Source of the DNA: Nymphaea colorata
Lineage: Eukaryota; Streptophyta; Magnoliopsida; Nymphaeales; Nymphaeaceae
Direction of reading: 5' to 3'
Length of the DNA stretch: 64,000 nt
NCBI RefSeq assembly: GCF_008831285.2
Contig: NC_045139.1
Coordinates: 25,030,412-25,094,411 of the forward strand
This document shows, in pieces, positions 48,172 to 61,091 of the stretch. The notes beneath the pieces are model-generated. The model did no database searches, was not told where the DNA came from, and saw only the letters and a list, made by a program, of their open reading frames with translations. Position 1 is the stretch's first letter, and each line of letters starts with the position of its first letter. The position numbers and the translations under genes were made by a program.

Positions 48172-50067
48172 ATATATGCTAACAATAAAAAGAAAAAGAA
48201 TTTAAGTGTGAGTTTGTAATAATTTTTGTATTAATTTCATTATCTTAGTTCTTTCAAAGTTTGATCCTGACTTTCTAAACAAGGTTTCAAAACCTGGTTT
48301 GTCTGTTTAGATGACAATATCCAAACCAGGTTTTAACTCTTTAAACATTTGGATGACAAAAACCATGTCTTTGATGAAGCCTCTAGAAGTTAATTTGAGC
48401 TTAACATTGAGTGCAATTAATTATAGTTCAACAAATATAACCATTACGCAAAACACATTTTTAACAGATTATGGAAATAGTATGCTCAGGAATGCCAAAC
48501 TCGAGATAAACAGACTCAAGGTTGCAACCATGGTATTTGATAATATCAGACAACAACAATCAAACAAGGAGGAGGTACATAAATCAAGTACCTTGCCTTA
48601 ATTTACAAAAATTGCCTCCTCTAAATTTTCTATTGACAAGGCCATGAGTAGTAGACCACCAAATAAAAGCATGTTACACAACATCATATACTGATATAAT
48701 CAGCATGACCACAAGAAAACCATATTTTTGCAGCATAGAAACCATTTCCATAAATGACAAACAGCATGCATGACTAAGCATGTCTAGTCATGACCATGTA
48801 AGATAAAAGTTTGGAGCCTAGATCATCCATTTATAACTTAAAACACCCATCGAAGCTAGTTCAAATTCATTCTTGGTCAGTAGTCTAGAACATTATTAGC
48901 CCCAGTTGGCTGACATAGGAGTGATCACACCAAGGAGTAAAATAATTTTTCAAGTAGCTAGCTCTATTAAAATAATTTAGTGAAGCTCAGAAAAAAAAAA
49001 TCTTCTTTTGTTATATTGGGCTCAAAACACCTTTAACAAAAAGAAGATAATTTATTTACTCTGTTGTACCTAGTGTTTCCACATGTAACAAAGAGATGAA
49101 GCTCTTCCATTATTTAGTGTTACAATATCAGAAGCTATAGGGTAAATGAACTCAAGGGGGGTAGTGCAGCTAGGAAGCCAACTCAAACTTGTACATAGCC
49201 AGAGGTAGGATGAAATTCCATTGAAGCTCTTGACTTTAAAAGAAGACTTTAGTGGATAACAGCTGTTTACCGATTTTAAGCCTCCTTATAGTGCTCAAGA
49301 ACATACTGCACAAACAATATGATCAACAAATATTGATTAGAAATGAAGTTTGCTAATTGAATTGGAGTATGTATCTCGAATTTATTTCATCATTCCCCTG
49401 GTGCATATCCAACTACCTTCCAGTCTACTTCCTCGTCTTCATAGGTAAGGACTACTCTGAGTTGCCGGCTAGGAGTTCTAAATATTTCTGCTCAACAACA
49501 ATTCCATGCTCATTGCCCAAAGTGAAAATAAGAACTAACAGAAAAAATACAACACCATCAAGAGGTTACGAAAATTTCAACATAGACACAGATAACATGT
49601 GTTGGTAGGGAAGCTAGTTGGAGATCTTTCAACATCTATACCAGAAGTCAAAGACCATATGTTCATGTCAAAACGAATAGACATTTCCTCATCTGCAGGA
49701 ATAAATATATGAGAGAGAATGAGAAAAGCACACATAAGGGAAAGAAAGTCGATACACACTACATAACTCAGTTAATTTAATTCAGTGGCAACAAGCAAAT
49801 GATGAAAAAAATATGCATTATCAAAAGCAAAAGAAGGTAGCAGGAAAACGTCGGATTCATGCTGTGTCCCTTTGGCCTACTTAACCATGCAAAAAAGTGT
49901 AAACACAGTGGGCCATCAGTTGAAGAGTAAAAGCATTATGAAAGTAAAAAAAAAATGACTAATTTAATTATGTTTCTACAAAAATTAATCACTCTTAAAA
50001 TCATATAAATCATAAGTATAAGGTTAGATCACTGACAAATACTTCAATAATTAATTTTAATGGGTCT

Positions 50068-50069
<2 letters not shown>

Positions 50070-50124
<55 letters not shown>

Positions 50125-50156
50125 CACATACACACATATATATATATATATAATAT

Positions 50157-50209
<53 letters not shown>

Positions 50210-50263
50210 TATATATATATACACACACATATATATACATATATGTATATATATAATTATATA
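50070..50263. repeat. Compound (TA)n/(CA)n microsatellite of about 190 bp
   Basis: TA, CA and TACA runs alternate. The same locus in the other D copies has no such tract in front of the GAGTC-rich element, so it grew in this copy. The four ORFs across it are artefacts. Confidence 0.95.
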
Positions 50264-50512
50264 TAATCATTGTTGGTTGACTCATCGAGTTGGCTCGGGA
50301 ATTGAGTCAACTCAAATCACTAGAAAAACTGGCCATGAGTCAAGGTTGGCCTGACTCTCTCTTGACTCAGCCCTGACTCCTCCTAAAGTGGTACTAACTT
50401 GACCCTGACTCGCCCGATTCAGGTTATTTTAAAACTCAACCGAGTTGACAAGTCAACTCACTTACCTGGTGACCTAGTCACCAGCCGATCCAAGTCTTTA
50501 GTTTGCCAACTA

Positions 50513-50514
50513 TG

Positions 50515-50551
<37 letters not shown>
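50513..50551. repeat. (TA)n(GA)n microsatellite
   Basis: TA run then GAGAGA, at the position of 14881-14963 in copy A, 30121-30188 in copy B and 37309-37340. Confidence 0.95.
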
Positions 50552-50552
<1 letters not shown>

Positions 50553-51720
50553 TGTGTGTGAGGTCTACTAAAACCCCTTAATTTACTTTCTACTTGTGTA
50601 ATTTATTTTTACTTGTTCCATTAGTTTTTTTGTTTAATTGTTTCATGCAAAGGAAGAGGCCGATCGTGATGAGGTGTGCATCCCCCTTTTGTGAATGGGT
50701 TGATAACTTAATTCTGCTACTGCCTAAAAAGTGTTTGCGGGGTTGTATAGCGTGAAAAAGGAAATTTTAATTTTCAATTCAAAGCGTAACTTTCATATTT
50801 TTTATGCTTTTATGTTTTAAAATATATGAATTTTAATATGTTTTTCAAAATTTTGTGGAAATATTTAGGACCAATATGGGATTTACCAAATATCTTTCCA
50901 AAAAACAAAATCTAAAAAAAAAAAAAGTGTTTATTAGGAGGCATTTGATGGTTGATAATTTTGATTATGGGATCAAAATTCCATCTCAAACTGGAATTGA
51001 AATGATTGATTCTGATTTGTTTCTTCCTTTGATGGCCTAAAACTTTGTTTCCAGCACTTTGACATGGCAATTTTGATTCTGGATTCAAAATCCAACTCTT
51101 ATGATCTAATTTTTATTCAGGAATTTTGTTTTTAGAATCAAGTATTAATTGTGGAATTAAAATTCATTGTTTGTTTCAATCATTCATATTTGATAAAAAT
51201 ATAGGAATTTTGATTCTAACATTCATCAGATTCCAGGCCATCAAACACTCATTCCAGGAACCTGTAAATATCTTTTTGAGGATAAAGAAGTTGAAGAGGC
51301 ACACACAGTGAGGTAATTAGGACAGAAAGATAATTGAAAGGAGATTGCTTAACCCTTCATTGAATGTGTGAAATGGAGCTTTGATGAGCCGAATTGTAGG
51401 TGACTTTCACTAGACATTTCAATTAGCTGCATACAAGTCTTTGATGTGACCAGTGGAATCCAATAAAATAATTCAGATCAAATTACCAACTGAAATTTGA
51501 GTTGGCGTATGTGTCCCTTAGGAAACATTATTTTACTTGAACAATGCACATTTTCGTTGCGATATTGACACGATTGAAATTACTCGATGTCATATGTTGC
51601 TAGATGGTTAAAAATTTTAAAATCCATTTGTGAAAGCACCACAAGGCGTTATTAAAAGCACCATGAATTGTCGTTGCACCATAAACTGCCATTGATGGTC
51701 TTGTAACAATTGTTTTTTAC

Positions 51721-52235
51721 CATCACTGCAAGATACACAATTTTCAACATCATTTAGAAAGTGTCACTGAATGCCTTTTGTGGGGCATAATGAACGCCAC
51801 TTGAAATGCCAATGAATGTCATGACACTTATATTATTCCATGGCACGATAATGTAAAGCCATAATTGGACACATTCTGCAGCGTTTTTTAATTGCGATTG
51901 ACTAGGTTTGAGTGATGCCATGGTAGATGTTTTAATGTGGTTCTAAAGGCATGGAAGGAGCTTTCAGTGGTGTTCTTTAATTTCAGCTATTAGACTACTA
52001 TGGCAGCCCAAAAGCACCAGTATAAATTTCTTGTATGGTGCTTCGTCTATGATATATGACTTTGTTACCATGTCATTGAAAGGCTTTCAATGACAACTAT
52101 TAAATGTCATTGTTGACATTTTATGATAACTTTTGAATGCCACTAAAAGTCAATTAGAAAAGCCATTAAAGATTTTTAGTTACTATTGCATAGTGTTAGA
52201 TACACTAAAAAGAAGGTTTTTTTCCTCGCAATATA
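51721..52235. mobile_element. CACTA-like non-autonomous element, copy C
   Basis: Block U homology (31801-31890) is interrupted at CACTGCAAGA (about 51727). The segment ends in a T-run with CCTCGCA (copy A: CCTTGCA), a weak inverted match to its start. Inside are repeated 'AATGTCATT' and 'AATGCC' strings in both directions, a pattern common in small CACTA derivatives. No clear 3-bp target duplication was found, so the family is a guess. Confidence 0.4.
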
Positions 52236-52280
52236 ATGAAAGAATTTGGAACATCCAAATATGTAAATACAACACAAAAA

Positions 52281-53780
52281 TCATAAGATTTGTAATACAA
52301 ATCTACGATTTACAAAATCATCAGCAATCTGGGTCAGGTCATCATGTTTTATCAAATCGTTTTGCATCTTCTCCAAGAGCTCCTCCACGCACTTAGTAGT
52401 CACATTTGTTGATTCCAGCAGCTTGTTGAGTTGAAGCCTGATAATATTTTGTAGCAAACACATAAATAAATATATTGAAAAAAAAAAAACAAAGATGAGG
52501 ACTCAAAAGTTAGAGAACTTAATTTGGCAAGTTTGTGAGATGAGATTTCAAGTATTCATTAGATAAAGTATCACAAATCCCATATCATTTTAACTGAAGT
52601 AGCTGAACGAACCACAAAAGGGTCCTAATTTATGCCTACATTTGAGATCATAAATATAACCTTAAACTAAAGAAGAGAAATTGATGTTGGTCATTCTGCA
52701 CACCTCCCCCACCCTCCCCCCCAACCCCCACCACACACATGCACCCTATAAGTAAAAATTTTATTGGATTAAATTATAAGTTTTTTTGTTGGTTAGACCT
52801 TACCAATATCATATGGAAAACAAATTTGGGTTGTGTAAATATGATATTGATATGTTAGCATCAAATATTTGTGCAAGACACTCTAGACACTGACATTGAT
52901 ACTATTTGGGCACCTTTGGATTATTTGTGCTTTTCTTCTTTGATTTGAAACAAAAGGAAGGTCATTATTTTTGGTTCCCCCAAATGAAACAAGTCCATTA
53001 AGATAACTTGTGCCATGGGCTTATCTCATTTCTCTAATGACCATTATGTCCACCAAAAGGAACAAGAATCTCATCCTCCATTGACACAGTACCACACCAA
53101 ATCTACTTGGAATTTTATTGGTACCATGCCCTTATCCAACAATAAAAACACAAAAGTATGCATTGCATCAACAAAAAGTGATTAAAAAATTTCACAGAAC
53201 ATCAAGAATTATCAGTTGACCTGCAGATAACATTATGATGCAGATAGAATAGCAAACACCCATTTCAATGTCTATTACTGTTTAATGTAATGCAGATAAC
53301 CTTGAAGCCAACTTTACACATACACAAGTTTAACCAAACTATGACTATTCAGTGTTCAACAATGGCCTAATTTTACAATTCTTAAAAATAAATAAATATC
53401 CCTAAAATCTTGTACAAGCTACTCATTTCAGAGAAATTCAGGCATACACTAATTACATATCATCCTTGGGTCAACTTTATATAGAAAATTAAATGAAAGC
53501 AAGAAAAAAACTGAAGGCATCTTGGAAATGTGTTCAAGGTTAAAGGAATCAGAAATTTGAACCACGCTCATGCATTTTCATGCCTAAAGCACTAAAGTAA
53601 CTCTACCTACTTGAAGCCAGCTAATGAATCATCACTAATGGTGGATGTTTTTCTTGGCTTAAACAAAGCTAAATTTCCACTCATTTTTTATCCACAATTT
53701 CAAAAATGAACTTAATAAATCCTTCGCATGAGGGCTTCACTTCCATCGACACTATAAAATAATATCCTTATGTTAAAATA
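52281..53780 (-). pseudogene. Unrecognised host gene fragment, copy C (minus strand)
   Basis: On the minus strand, 52445-52281 is open and reads LNKLLESTNVTTK, VEELLEKMQNDLIKHDD and IADDFVNRR, then stops. A splice acceptor-like 'attatcag' precedes it. The copy at 17340-17510 has a one-base loss in the same exon, so this copy is the better-kept one. A second exon-like block near 53620-53760 is more damaged here than in copy A (TAA in the KFSF-V region). Protein family unknown; the tail looks helical and charged. If it was once a gene, this is its last exon. Confidence 0.4.
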
Positions 53781-54060
53781 TCTTACATGTCACATGAAAA
53801 ATTGTACCATCTTACTTGTTATCCCTTCATCTGGAAACATGTTGATTATTTTCACTTTCAAGAAGAAAAGATAATAAAAAGCAGGTGAGCAATAAAAAAG
53901 GACAATTCCTTCATTGATTCATAGCTACTTCAGCCATGGAGGGCTAAACCAGGCATGGGCTCCTGATCTTGTCCTATACCTTTCTTTTTTTATTCCTGTA
54001 ATTGTCTGCTAGCAGACCCTCCTTCTGGTTTCTTTCAACCAATTTGGTGTAAAAAACAAG

Positions 54061-55080
54061 AAACAAAATGAGCTTTTTTTATTGTAAAAAACAAGACACA
54101 ATTTGGTGTTAAGAAAAGGTGTGTGTGATTGTATTGAATTATGGGGTACTGAATTGAGCAGTAACAACTCTAGACACCATCATTATTGACATGTTTTAGA
54201 TTTTAGTTTTTACCTATTTGACTATTTTATGAACTTGATGGGGAATCATGTCTCTGGGAGGATCTTGAAGGAGCCTAGGAGTATGACAGCAATGGAAGCG
54301 CTGTAAGTATTATCATTTCCTTTTGCTAAACCTATAAATGTTTGAAATTGCTACTTATGCTAAAACTTGATATTATCCAAAAATTAGTATTATGTCTATT
54401 GCAGAGCATAGACCTTGTTACTAAGCCTATATTGTATATTGTATGAGAAAAGATCAGTTGCAATATGAATTATAGATTTCTTGTCTAATTATTGTTTAGA
54501 AGTTAAATTTGCAAATCGTAATGCCTTCTGCATAAGATAACACTAAACATAAGTAAGTATCAGATAATGTATCAAATTCTCAAATCTTCTTTTTACTGTT
54601 TTTGTTTTTGTTTTTATCCATACAAAAAGTTTTTTTTGTATTAATCATGAGTTTTTTTTTTGGCATACTTAAAATAATCCATGAAATTACATACACAAAG
54701 GTGGCGTATGTAACCAGCTTCTCCTTTTGACCAGCCTAGCCTTAATCATTTACATATTAAATTTTGATCACACTTGATCTGCTCTTAAACAAGGAGTTTG
54801 GATTTGGATCTCAATAATTACAATGTTGAATTTTTGATCTCGAATCATGGATCTTAGATAATAAATTTCGGATATCAGATTTGGATCTCAAACTTTAGAT
54901 TTTGAATCATGGATCTTAGGTTTTGGATTTCAAATTTCAGATGTCGGATTATAAAACTTGGACCTCAGATTATGGATATCAGATTTGGATCTCAAAACTT
55001 AGATTTTGGATCGTGGATCTTGGGTCTTAGATTTTCGATTTCAAATTTTATACAATGAACTTTAGATTTTAAGTCGCTCT
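54061..55080. other. No gene; degenerate GGATCT repeat
   Basis: 54061-54780 shows nothing recognisable. From 54790 to 55075 the strings GGATCTCA, GGATCTTAG, GATTTTGGAT and TTTCAAATTT recur. Two larger copies of about 70 bases start with ATATCAGATTTGGATCTCAAA near 54872 and 54967. The period is about 95 bases with decay. Confidence 0.6.
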
Positions 55081-55090
55081 TTCTTTCCTG

Positions 55091-55118
55091 CTATATATAT
55101 ATATATATATATATATAT
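55091..55118. repeat. (TA)n microsatellite
   Basis: Alternating TA of about 28 bases after CTGC. Confidence 0.9.
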
Positions 55119-56424
55119 GGCCCTCTTTCTGCTCGATATGTCATTTTTCTCATTTTGTCGGCCTAAGCTTACAACCCTCAGAGGCAAGGTGTGCCAAGGT
55201 TTTGCCCATCGAAGTTTTCTTACAAAGCAGACCATCTATACAACAAACAGTCGAAGGAGGAGTTGTCATGGGATCTCATTGCCTCTGCCATAGATCACTA
55301 CCTCCGAAGGCTTGAACTTAACACAAAGTGTGATGTCTTAACACGAAGTGGGATGTCTGTCTCTCTTACTACTTGCTCAAGTTGGGCCATTTTCTTGAAT
55401 GAAGTATCCAAGGCAGCATGTTCTCGCTTGCAGATGTTAATGGTGTTATTCGTTGAATAGTGGCCCTGAACTTTATATCTACATCTCGTAACTGTAAAAG
55501 AGCCCAATTATGAAAGAAATTGTAAAAAACTTTTCAAATAAAATTTTTATTAAATAAAAACAAAGATTTACATTGCCTGTTTTCTCTCCGCCAATCTCTA
55601 ACATGCCCTACCTGCCCACGGACTTCCGTAAAACCTATGAGCCGACCTAACTAAGGGTTATCAGTTGATTGCCCTAGTCAGAGTCTCATAGACGCAAACC
55701 CAGATATCTCCAATCCACTGCTTCTGTCTTCTTTTCTCTATCACTACTGCTGCTACCTCTTAACATGTGCCTGTTCATCCTAGAGATGCCGCTGGTAAAC
55801 TTGCTGAGGAGACACAGACGTGGTTCCGCTGCTGCAACTCCATCATTGGTATCAAAGCGTAGGAGATTAAAATCGAGTGAAACAAGTAAGTAACTTTCAA
55901 ATGATGAAACTTATTGGCATTCTAGAATGATTAGAAATCAATGTATAGATAGAAAGCTTATCGTGGACACCTGTAGCATGCTAGAAAAAATAACTGGCAC
56001 TATGCTAGAAAGTATAGCTTGCATGAGTAGTTGTAGTTAACAGAGGCATTTACGATTCCTCACGAGGGTTTCTGGACTAAGGCACCATAGGCTAGAAACC
56101 CTCCTTTGCCAACCATAGCGCTTTAGGTGACAAACAGCACTGCTGGTGGTCCATAGCAGAGATTACTCTGCCCAACATCTATAAAACCAGGGTAATCAGA
56201 AATCAGATCCCTCATCGAGGCTCTGGATAGATAGTGTGCACGCGCAAGAGTGAGAGGAGGAGATGACCTTTGCCGGTTTGACCGAAGCATTTTCATGTCG
56301 TTCTGCTGAAATAACTGACTGCTGTTTGAGCGATTGCACACCAGCTATTTTTCACTAGACCACTGATGCAGCCTGAGAACCCTCTGTGCCCTTGTTTGGC
56401 AGACTTCCAAGAGCATTCTGTCCA
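55119..56424. other. No recognised gene; possible decayed retroelement
   Basis: A 69-codon minus-strand ORF (55298-55507) reads NICKREHAALDTSFKKMAQ and RETDIPLRVK, which looks protein-like but matches no family I know. At 55847 the + strand has TGGTATCAAAGC, one base from a copia primer-binding site, after a C/T-rich stretch. No paired LTR is seen. The GC-richer 56040-56424 is the left side of the target site of the next element. Confidence 0.4.
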
Positions 56425-56429
56425 AACCC

Positions 56430-56819
56430 TGTTGGAGCTTTGCGATGAATCAAGATAGCGCACAAACGAAAATGCAGAAATCGAAAACCATTCATAGATT
56501 CATGTGTTTCATAGGGCGGAAGTAGAACTTATAAAGGCGACCGCCGACTGAATGTCGGCGGCTGTTGGTAGAACAGCTACAGTCCCCATAGAGTCGTTGC
56601 CCAATGGAGATAGCGGCAGCGGCAATGGGTTTCTCTCCTTAGTCATAGCAGCCCAATGATGGGGACAAATTCACGTATGACTTAGGGGACTGATTACCCA
56701 AATGGTAAAAACTGAATGTGTCTCACTCTATCACAAAACACGAGTATTTATACTTAAGGGTCTGAAACGGGTATGGACCTGTATCAACGCAAGACTATCC
56801 AGATGGAAAAATCCCAACA
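56430..56819 (-). repeat. 3' LTR of the minus-strand copia
   Basis: 390 bp. On the minus strand it follows a polypurine tract (GGGAGAT, from 56820 up) and starts TGTTGGGATT. Confidence 0.93.
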
Positions 56820-56834
56820 ATCTCCCACTAGTCC
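56820..56834 (-). other. Polypurine tract of the minus-strand copia
   Basis: On the minus strand, GACTAGTGGGAGAT directly precedes the LTR. Confidence 0.85.
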
Positions 56835-57020
56835 AAGTCGATATCAAGGGTAAACAAAATGAATGGATTAGCTTTAAGATCCATTCCAAGGTCTCACCTT
56901 TGTTGTCTTACAAAATTTCTCAATTAACAAATGAGAATACAAAATAAATAGACAACAAACTTAATGAGAATCAACAAACTGTATGTGATCACATTCATAA
57001 ACGTTTGTATAATAGTGTGC

Positions 57021-60000
57021 TTACATTGAACTACACAAACCCATCCTCTTAACATGTTCAAAAAACATACCAGATGCTAGCGCTTTAGTAAGAGGATCTG
57101 CAACCATATTTGTAGTCCCAATGTGTTGAATACACACTAGTTGATTCTCTGTCCGTTCCTTAACAACAAAATACTTAAGTTCTATATGCTTACAAGAAAT
57201 AGTACTTTTGTTGTTATTGGAAAAGGACACTGCAGCTTCATTATCACAGTGAACCTTAAGTGGTCTATCAATAGAATCTACTATCTTGAGCTGTGAAATA
57301 AAATTCTTTATCTAAATTGCCTACGATGTAGTCTCATATAATGCAATGAATTCTGCTTCCATGGTATGAGCAACAGTTACAGTCTGTTTTTTGCTCCCCC
57401 ATGAGATGACACCTCCTGATAGAAGGAAAACAAAACCAATAGTAGACTTTCTACTATTAGTGCATCATCCAAGATCGGCGTCAGAATAGCCAATCACTTC
57501 TAAATTGTCCACCTTGCGATATGTCAACATTTAATCTTTTGTCCCTTGCAAGTATCGCATGACTCTCTTTATGGCCTTCCAATGTGCCATGCCTGGATTA
57601 GATTGAAATCTACCAAGCATGCCAACAGCAAAGGAAATGTCTGGCCTAGTGCAAATCTACGCATACTGCAAGCTACCAACCGTTGATGCATACGGAATGT
57701 TGATCATTTGTGCCTTTTCAAATTCGTCCTTTGGACAATCATTTAAGCTCAATTTATCACATTTAGCTATGGGTGCCGAAATAGGAGAACAATTCTCCAT
57801 CTCATATCTTTTAAGTACTTTATTGATGTATGTTGATTGGGAGAGACTTAAATTACATTTAGATCTGTCTCAACGAATCTCAATGCCGAGAACATATGAA
57901 GCTTCACCCATGTCCTTCATCTCAAAATGAGATGCGAGAAAATGTTTGGTCTCTGTTAGCAATTGTAGATCATTTGAAGCAAGTAAAATATCATCCACAT
58001 ATAAAGTCAAAATTATGAACTTATTCCCACATGTCTTAAGATACACACATCGATCAATGATGTTTTCTGTAAACCCAAAAGTCGTAATGACTTCGGAAAA
58101 CTTGATGTACTATTGACGTGAGGCCTGTTTAAGTCCATAAATCGCTTTATTAAGCTACAAACCAAATGATCTTTACCACTCTCAGAAAACTCTTGATGTT
58201 GATCCATATATACCTTTTCATTCAAATCACCATTTAAGAAAGCCATTTTCACATCCCTCTAATGTAGCTCTAAGTCAAAATGAGCTACAAGTCCAAGGAC
58301 AATCCTCATTGACTCTTTAGCAGAGACAGTTGAATATGTCTCATTATAGTCAATGTCCTCCATTTGTGTGAATCCTTTAGCAACCAATCTTGCCTTGTAT
58401 CTCTCTATGTTGCCTTTAGAGTCCCTCTTGGTCTTATAGACTCATTTACACCCTACGGGTTTAACTCCTTTTGGCAATGACACAAGGCTCCATGTCTGGT
58501 TTTTAGCTATAGAGTCAAGCTCTTCTTTCATGGCATTAATCAAGTGCCTGTATTATTTACTTTCAACAGCTTCAATAAATGTGAAAGGGTCATCATCAAC
58601 ATCTATGAAATCACTAGGCTCTTATAGGTATACCACATAGTCTGATGATATGGCAGATCTCCTGGCTCTTGCAGATCTACGAACAGGTAATTGATCATTT
58701 TCAATTTGTATGTCTACATCCTGTTCATGTTCATCAGTATGATCTACATTTAATTCATCTGGATCTGATGCATTACCTGTATGATTTGCACTCATGTCAT
58801 CATGAGAGACAACATAATCATACACACTTGCATTCTCTTTAGCAGGACTACTTTCAGTATCCTGTATTTCCTCAAAAATGAGGTTTTGTAATGCATCTAG
58901 TCCAAATGAACCATCTTCGAGAAATTTAGCCTTATCTGTTTCCACAATATGTGGTGTATGAGATGGACAATAAAACCTATAGTCTTTTGATCTTTCTGGA
59001 TAACCAATAAAGAAACCACTGGTTGTTCTAGGATCAAAGGCTTTTATGTAAGGGTTGTACAACTTAGCTTCAGCAGGACATCCCCATATATGCATATAAG
59101 AGAGAGAAGGTTTCCTACCTGTCTACAATTCGAAAGGAGTTGTGGGAACAACTTTAGTATGAACCCTATTCTGTATATGCACTGCTGTCCTGCGAGCTTT
59201 ATCATAGCTCGAACCATTTCTTTAAGCGTACGATTTCTTCTTTCAACTACACCATTTTGATAGGCACTGCCTGGCATGGTGTATTGAGGCACAATGCCTT
59301 TTTCCTTTAGAAATCGTCATAATGGTCCCTTCCTTTGTCTCATCTCAATAAACCTACCATAATATTCACCACCTCTATCTGATCTGACTATCTTGATAAC
59401 TTCACCAGTTTGTTTCTCTACTTCTTTGTTATAGTCCTTGAAAACTTGACACACATCAGATTTTTCAAAGATCAAGTAGAGATACAAATACCGAGAATAG
59501 TCATCAATAAAGGTGACAAAATACCTTTCGCCTATGTAACAAGGAGGGAAAGGTCCATAGACATCTGTGTAAACAATTTCCAATCTTTCAGTACATCGCT
59601 CGACACCTTCTTTATATATGTTAGTTTGCTTTGCCTTTATGCAATCTACATAAATGGCTTTATCTGTGAAATCAAGAGATCGTAAGATCCCTTCATTTAA
59701 GAGTCACTTTATTCTCTTTTCAGAGATATGACCCAAACGGCAGTGCCATAGCATGTACGAATCTTCTTTTATGGTACTACGCTTATTGTCACTTATACAA
59801 TGACTAGAAACCAACGATTCAGGAGATTGGATCTTCACATTCAACTTGTATAAACCATCACCAGAACCAATTTCAACAAGATCTTTATAAATGAACATCT
59901 TTGAATTCTCATACTTTAAGCAGAAATCAAATTTGTCCAGTCTTGATACAAAAATTAAGTTTCTACTATAAGATGAAAAAAAAACATCATTAAGATCCGA

Positions 60001-61091
60001 AACAAAGCCAGTATCAAGCCTAATCTGGCATTCTGCTACAGCCTTCACATGTGAGCGCATTTTGTTTCCTGAGAAAATGCTCCTCTCATGTAGAGTTGGT
60101 TTCCTTTTGCTCAGAAAGTCCTGTGAAGAATTAGCAATATGCGCAGTAGCACCAGAGTCAATCCACCAGCTATTAATAGGAACATGTAACATATTACTTT
60201 CAAGTGAAACAAATGACATGTTACCTTTGTTCTCTAACCAATTCTTGTACTTGATGGAGTCTGACTTCTTATGCCTCTTTTTCTTGCAAAAGAAACACTT
60301 TATAGGAGCTAAGTTAGTCTGCACAGTTTGAGAAGCAGTTTGACTTGTTGACTTCTTCTTGTCACTCATTTTCATTGAACTTTTCTTTATGCCAACTTTA
60401 CCAGCCCTAGAGTGAGAAACCATATGTGCGCTTTGCAACTTCTCACCCTTCATTCTTTCCTCCTCTTCAACACACTTAGACATGAATTCATTGAATGTCC
60501 ATTCAGTATTATGTGTGTTGTAACTGATCGTAAAAGAAGTATATTCAGCTGGTAAAGAGGTCAAAGTAAAGAATACCAAGAAAGATTCAGAAATAGTCAA
60601 CTTCATGTCATTCAATTGAGAAACAATGTTCCTCATTTCTAACATATGCTGGCGAATGTTACCCCCTCCTTGATATTTCATAGATATTAACTTTGACATT
60701 AGGGTACTGGCTCTAGCTTTATGAGAGCTGACAAACTGAGCCTCAACTGCATCCAAGAACTCTCTCACCTTCTACATGGTGGGATAGCACCACGTATGTT
60801 CGTAGCGACCCTTGATTGCAAAAGCAACAAGCTTAGTCGGTTAGAATGCTCCCACTTGTTAAAATACACTGTTTCATTATGTGTACTTTGTGGTGTAAGA
60901 GGTGGTGGCTCAGGTCGCCTCAAAGCCATATCCAGATTCATATACGCCAACGTAAACACAACATTTTCTTTCCATTCAGCATAATTTGAATCATCAAGTA
61001 AAGGGATAGAATTTGAGCCATTAAATAAGTAGAACCAGGCACTGTAGATGACAAAAGATATCAATAAGATGACATGCATTATATGAGACAA
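57021..61091 (-). pseudogene. Copia gag-pol pseudogene (minus strand)
   Basis: The first block (61091-60765) is the N-terminal gag part ending in a stop. 60768-59704 is an open 354-codon stretch with gag (HMLEMRNIVSQLNDMK), a knuckle CFFCKKKRHKKSDS whose last cysteine is serine, an intact protease site (WWIDSGATAHI), and a pre-integrase LWHCRLGHIS-like end. Integrase (59583-59044, two frames) has YTDVYGP, RSDRGGEYYGRF and NGVVERRNRT, so all three catalytic acids are readable. 59095-58622 is the integrase C-terminal and linker part. Reverse transcriptase (about 58500-57950) keeps LYVDDILLAS near 58000. RNase H ends with KHIELKYFVVKE and ADPLTKAL (57230-57021). Several stops and shifts break it between integrase and RNase H. 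Confidence 0.93.

Larger units (their letters stand above)
42290..48176 (+). mobile_element. Ty1/copia retrotransposon, 5,877 bp, complete ends, coding region broken
   Basis: The element is 42295-48171. The two 321-bp LTRs start TGTCGCGAG / TGTTGCGAG and both end TTTTCTAATA. Target duplication ATATA is at 42290-42294 and 48172-48176. The uninterrupted site is seen at 12605-12640. A primer-binding site, a polypurine tract and the order gag, protease, integrase, reverse transcriptase, RNase H follow copia. The LTRs differ at roughly 17 sites plus two one-base indels (about 5%), so the insertion is not very recent. Confidence 0.95.
48177..51720. repeat. Downstream block D, copy C (non-coding)
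   Basis: This aligns with 12620-15803 and, in its last 300 bases, with the start of block U (120-400 and 30930-31870). It thus shows the joint between one unit's D block and the next unit's U block. It holds the largest compound microsatellite of the window (50070-50263) and the GAGTC-rich element (50270-50513). ORFs at 48311, 49357 and 49577 are not kept in frame in the other copies. Confidence 0.75.
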
